Notes under the pieces: generated by a model
Told to the model about the DNA's origin: nothing
Seen by the model: only the letters and a program-made list of their open reading frames with translations
Database searches by the model: none
In this document: in pieces, positions 61,779 to 64,000 of the stretch
Position numbering within the stretch: position 1 is the first letter of the stretch
Layout of the letters: each line of letters begins with the position of its first letter
From: Onchocerca lupi
Lineage: Eukaryota; Nematoda; Chromadorea; Rhabditida; Onchocercidae
Assembly (NCBI GenBank): GCA_028564675.1
Contig: JAOVVO010000259.1
Span: forward strand, 1 to 64,000
Direction of reading: 5' to 3'
Length of the DNA stretch: 64,000 nucleotides
Made by a program: the position numbers and the translations under genes

Positions 61779-64000
61779 ATGACTGTAAATTATAATTTAA
61801 AATTATCAAATTCGAAACCATGGACGCTTTTTCTAATTTTATTACGATGGCGTGGAAGTGTTTGGAAACTTGTACTAATCGAATTTATCATATTTCTATT
61901 CATGTTTTTATCAATTAATATAATTCTCAATCATTTACTTCCAGAAAATGCACGACAGTAAGACTTTATTTACAATCTCTTCAATAGTTGTCTTTTTTTA
62001 TTGTCGTTTAGTTATTCCCCTAACTTTATTTAAAATCATAATTAGAATATTATGAGGGGGACAATTTGACAAGATTAAAATATTGATTGATTTATCAAGA
62101 TTTATTTTATGTATTATTAATAATTAGGAGTAAATTTTGCAACAATTCACTGTCAAAGAAATAGAGCAGAATTATAATAGTAGCTATTAAATTTTTATTA
62201 AATTAATTTTTCCATTTCTTTGATTTTTTCTAAATGTAACTATCAAATTACAGAGCATTTGCTGAAATAATACAATGGTTTAAATCGCAGGAAACTTTTA
62301 AAATGATACCAATCGAATTTATGCTCGGTTTTCTTGTTCAGGCAATTATTACACGTTGGCAACGAATGATTCATGATATTGGTTTCATTGATAAGTTTGT
62401 ACTTTTTTTTTTTAAATTTTTTAAATTTTTTTATAGTATTCTTAATAAATAAAGAATTTGAAATTTAATTTTAGAAATTTCATTCTCTGTTTGATTTCTT
62501 TTTTTTTTTTTTTCTTGGTGGAACTATGCTTTTGAAAAAAATAATCATCAATTAAATAAAATAAATTAATTTTTTTCAGCTTCAGAAAGATTTATTAATT
62601 TTGATTTGAAATAGTGATCATTTTTAACTTTTTTTTTTTCTCTAAATTTTATTGGTCAAGATTTTCTCTTTCATTTTTCTTCCTTTTTTTTTTTTATCAA
62701 TCAATCAATCGATCAATGAACTCAATTAAAATTCCTATCATTTATGATTAAGAATTATTTTTTTAAAATTTATATCCAATTTTACAGCTTATCATTAACA
62801 ATAGCTGGTTATATTCGTGATAATACAGATTACAGTCGTATGATACGACGTAATATTGTGCGTTATATTTGCTTAGCTCAATTACTTGTATCACGCGAAT
62901 TAAGTATTGCTGTACAAAAACGATTTCCTACAATTGATTCCATTGTTTCAGCTGGTGAGAAAAACTTATTTTTCCATTTTATTGAATTTTTTTTTTTTTA
63001 ATTTAATAAAAAAAAACGATTGAAAGAAAGAACAAAATGAAAAATTACCGACAAAATAGCAGAAAAATTAACTTCATTTATTTGATTAAGCAAAAAGTTT
63101 TTGTCAATTTATGATAAGAATTAAAATCATTTATTTTTTCTTATTAGCCAGTTGTAATTGAAATGTTTAGATAATTTTTGCTTTATGTTGTGGAATAAAT
63201 GAAATTAAAAATTTAATCAGTAATTGATAAAATAATAATAATAATAATAGTAATTATATGATTGTAGTTTCAATAGTTATTTCTTATTTGTCTTATTTGA
63301 AAGATTTCTACTTCAATAATTGTTTGATTGCTAATTCGAGCCAGAATAATTAAAACATTTAACTAACTTTCTCTAAGTTATTAGATAAATGAAGTTAAGA
63401 TTTAAATAATAATGAGCAAATAATGATAATTTTATGATTATTTCAACAGTTATTTTCATATTTGTCTTATTTAAATGTTTTCTATCATAATTGATTGATA
63501 GTTTTTTTTTTCTTAATTAAAATTTCAAAATTTCATAGTTTTATTTTTGGTTTCATGCTATCACATGAGAAGGAAAAATTCGATCAATTAGACAATAAAT
63601 TTGGATCAAAATTTTGGTTACCCATACAATGGGCACTTTTTATTGTTCATAGTTCACGTCGAAAACAATTAATTGATAGTGATTATTATTGTGAACGCAT
63701 TTGTGAGGTATTTTATTTTTTAGAATTTTTTTAATTATAAATTAATCGTGTAATTTTAATTTTTGAAAAATAAATTAAATTTTTTATTTATTTATTCATT
63801 TATTTTTTTTTTTTTTTTTTTTTTGTTTTTAATGATACAATTCAATAAGATTTATTTTCAGGAAATTAGATGTTTTCGGAATAATTTAGCTAATTTATAC
63901 AAATATGATCGAATACCATTACCATTAGCATATCCACAATTAGTTTATCTTGCAGTTTATGTACATTTTTTAATAATACTTATTTCAAAACAAGAAATTA
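61779..64000 (+). CDS. Bestrophin-family anion channel, 5' part (runs off the window)
   Basis: Exons 61779-61957, 62254-62394, 62788-62954, 63550-63707 and 63862 onward; the gene continues past 64,000. The N-terminus MTVNYNLKLSNSK and LLRWRGSVWKLVLIEF are classic bestrophin, followed by LLPENARQ, then the pore-neck segment IPIEFMLGF. The latter keeps the I, F, F positions known as the hydrophobic neck in BEST1, with S79 replaced by E. TRW, a RFPTIDSIVSAG block and YDRIPLPLAYPQLVYLAVY follow; the usual Trp after Asp is Arg here. Bestrophins form pentameric calcium-gated chloride channels in the plasma membrane. The ATG directly follows tttttttcag, suggesting trans-splicing or an unseen upstream exon. 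The acceptor of exon 4 is irregular: phase and family alignment demand a start at 63,550 after tttttg rather than an AG. A partial dead copy of exon 1 lies at 48.83 kb. Confidence 0.85.

Noticed and set aside
1..64000. tRNA, rRNA, CRISPR array or bacterial operon features
   Set aside because: None could be recognised; the split genes and transposon types are eukaryotic.

Overview
This is an A+T-rich eukaryotic window (roughly three quarters A+T by eye) with many poly-A/poly-T runs. Genes are built from short exons with introns ending in TTTTCAG-like acceptors. It is nematode DNA: it carries three srx-type chemoreceptor-like 7TM genes, a Cys-loop receptor with the nematode M2-M3 signature, a bestrophin, likely spliced-leader acceptors just upstream of start codons, and relics of BEL/Pao retrotransposons and Helitrons. 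A parasitic spirurid/filarial-type nematode is my guess, but the sequence alone does not prove it. Most short ORFs in the window are not genes; the real genes had to be assembled exon by exon using splice sites and phase.

Layout. 1-8.4 kb is repeat-derived: srx-unit fragments, a decayed Helitron (2.4-4.3 kb), an orphan srx first exon (5.44 kb), BEL/Pao pol relics and Helitron pieces. 10.19-12.49 kb is an intact plus-strand srx gene (7 exons, 299 aa). 14.0-16.0 kb holds a possible srx-like exon next to a Helitron 5' fragment. 16.7-20.9 kb (minus) is an intact 8-exon gene for a membrane-anchored PP1-family pseudophosphatase, and 21.3-22.4 kb (minus) is a small cysteine-rich Ly6/activin-receptor-like protein. 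23.16-29.7 kb (plus) is a Cys-loop ligand-gated channel with an in-frame stop exactly at the end of exon 10. 29.7-32.8 kb is a segment duplicated twice more downstream. 33-39 kb is a rearranged head-to-head pair of BEL/Pao elements. 41.3-43.6 kb and 51.85-54.2 kb (minus) are two near-identical intact srx genes (306 aa each). 45.4-49.1 kb is a dead copy of the channel 3' end plus bestrophin exon 1. 54.7-57.5 kb is a Helitron fragment inserted upstream of the third srx gene. 58.3-62.1 kb is the third copy of the duplicated segment and leads into a bestrophin gene that starts at 61,779 and runs off the right edge.

How it fits together. Two duplicated blocks are interleaved: an srx block (one plus-strand, two minus-strand copies) and a block linking the 3' end of the channel gene to the 5' end of the bestrophin gene. 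The simplest reading is that the channel and bestrophin genes were once neighbours and were separated by duplication of both blocks with transposon insertions. The most unusual protein is the PP1-like gene. It keeps full domain length and perfect splice phasing but has lost almost all metal-binding and catalytic residues, while gaining an N-terminal membrane anchor and an acidic tail.
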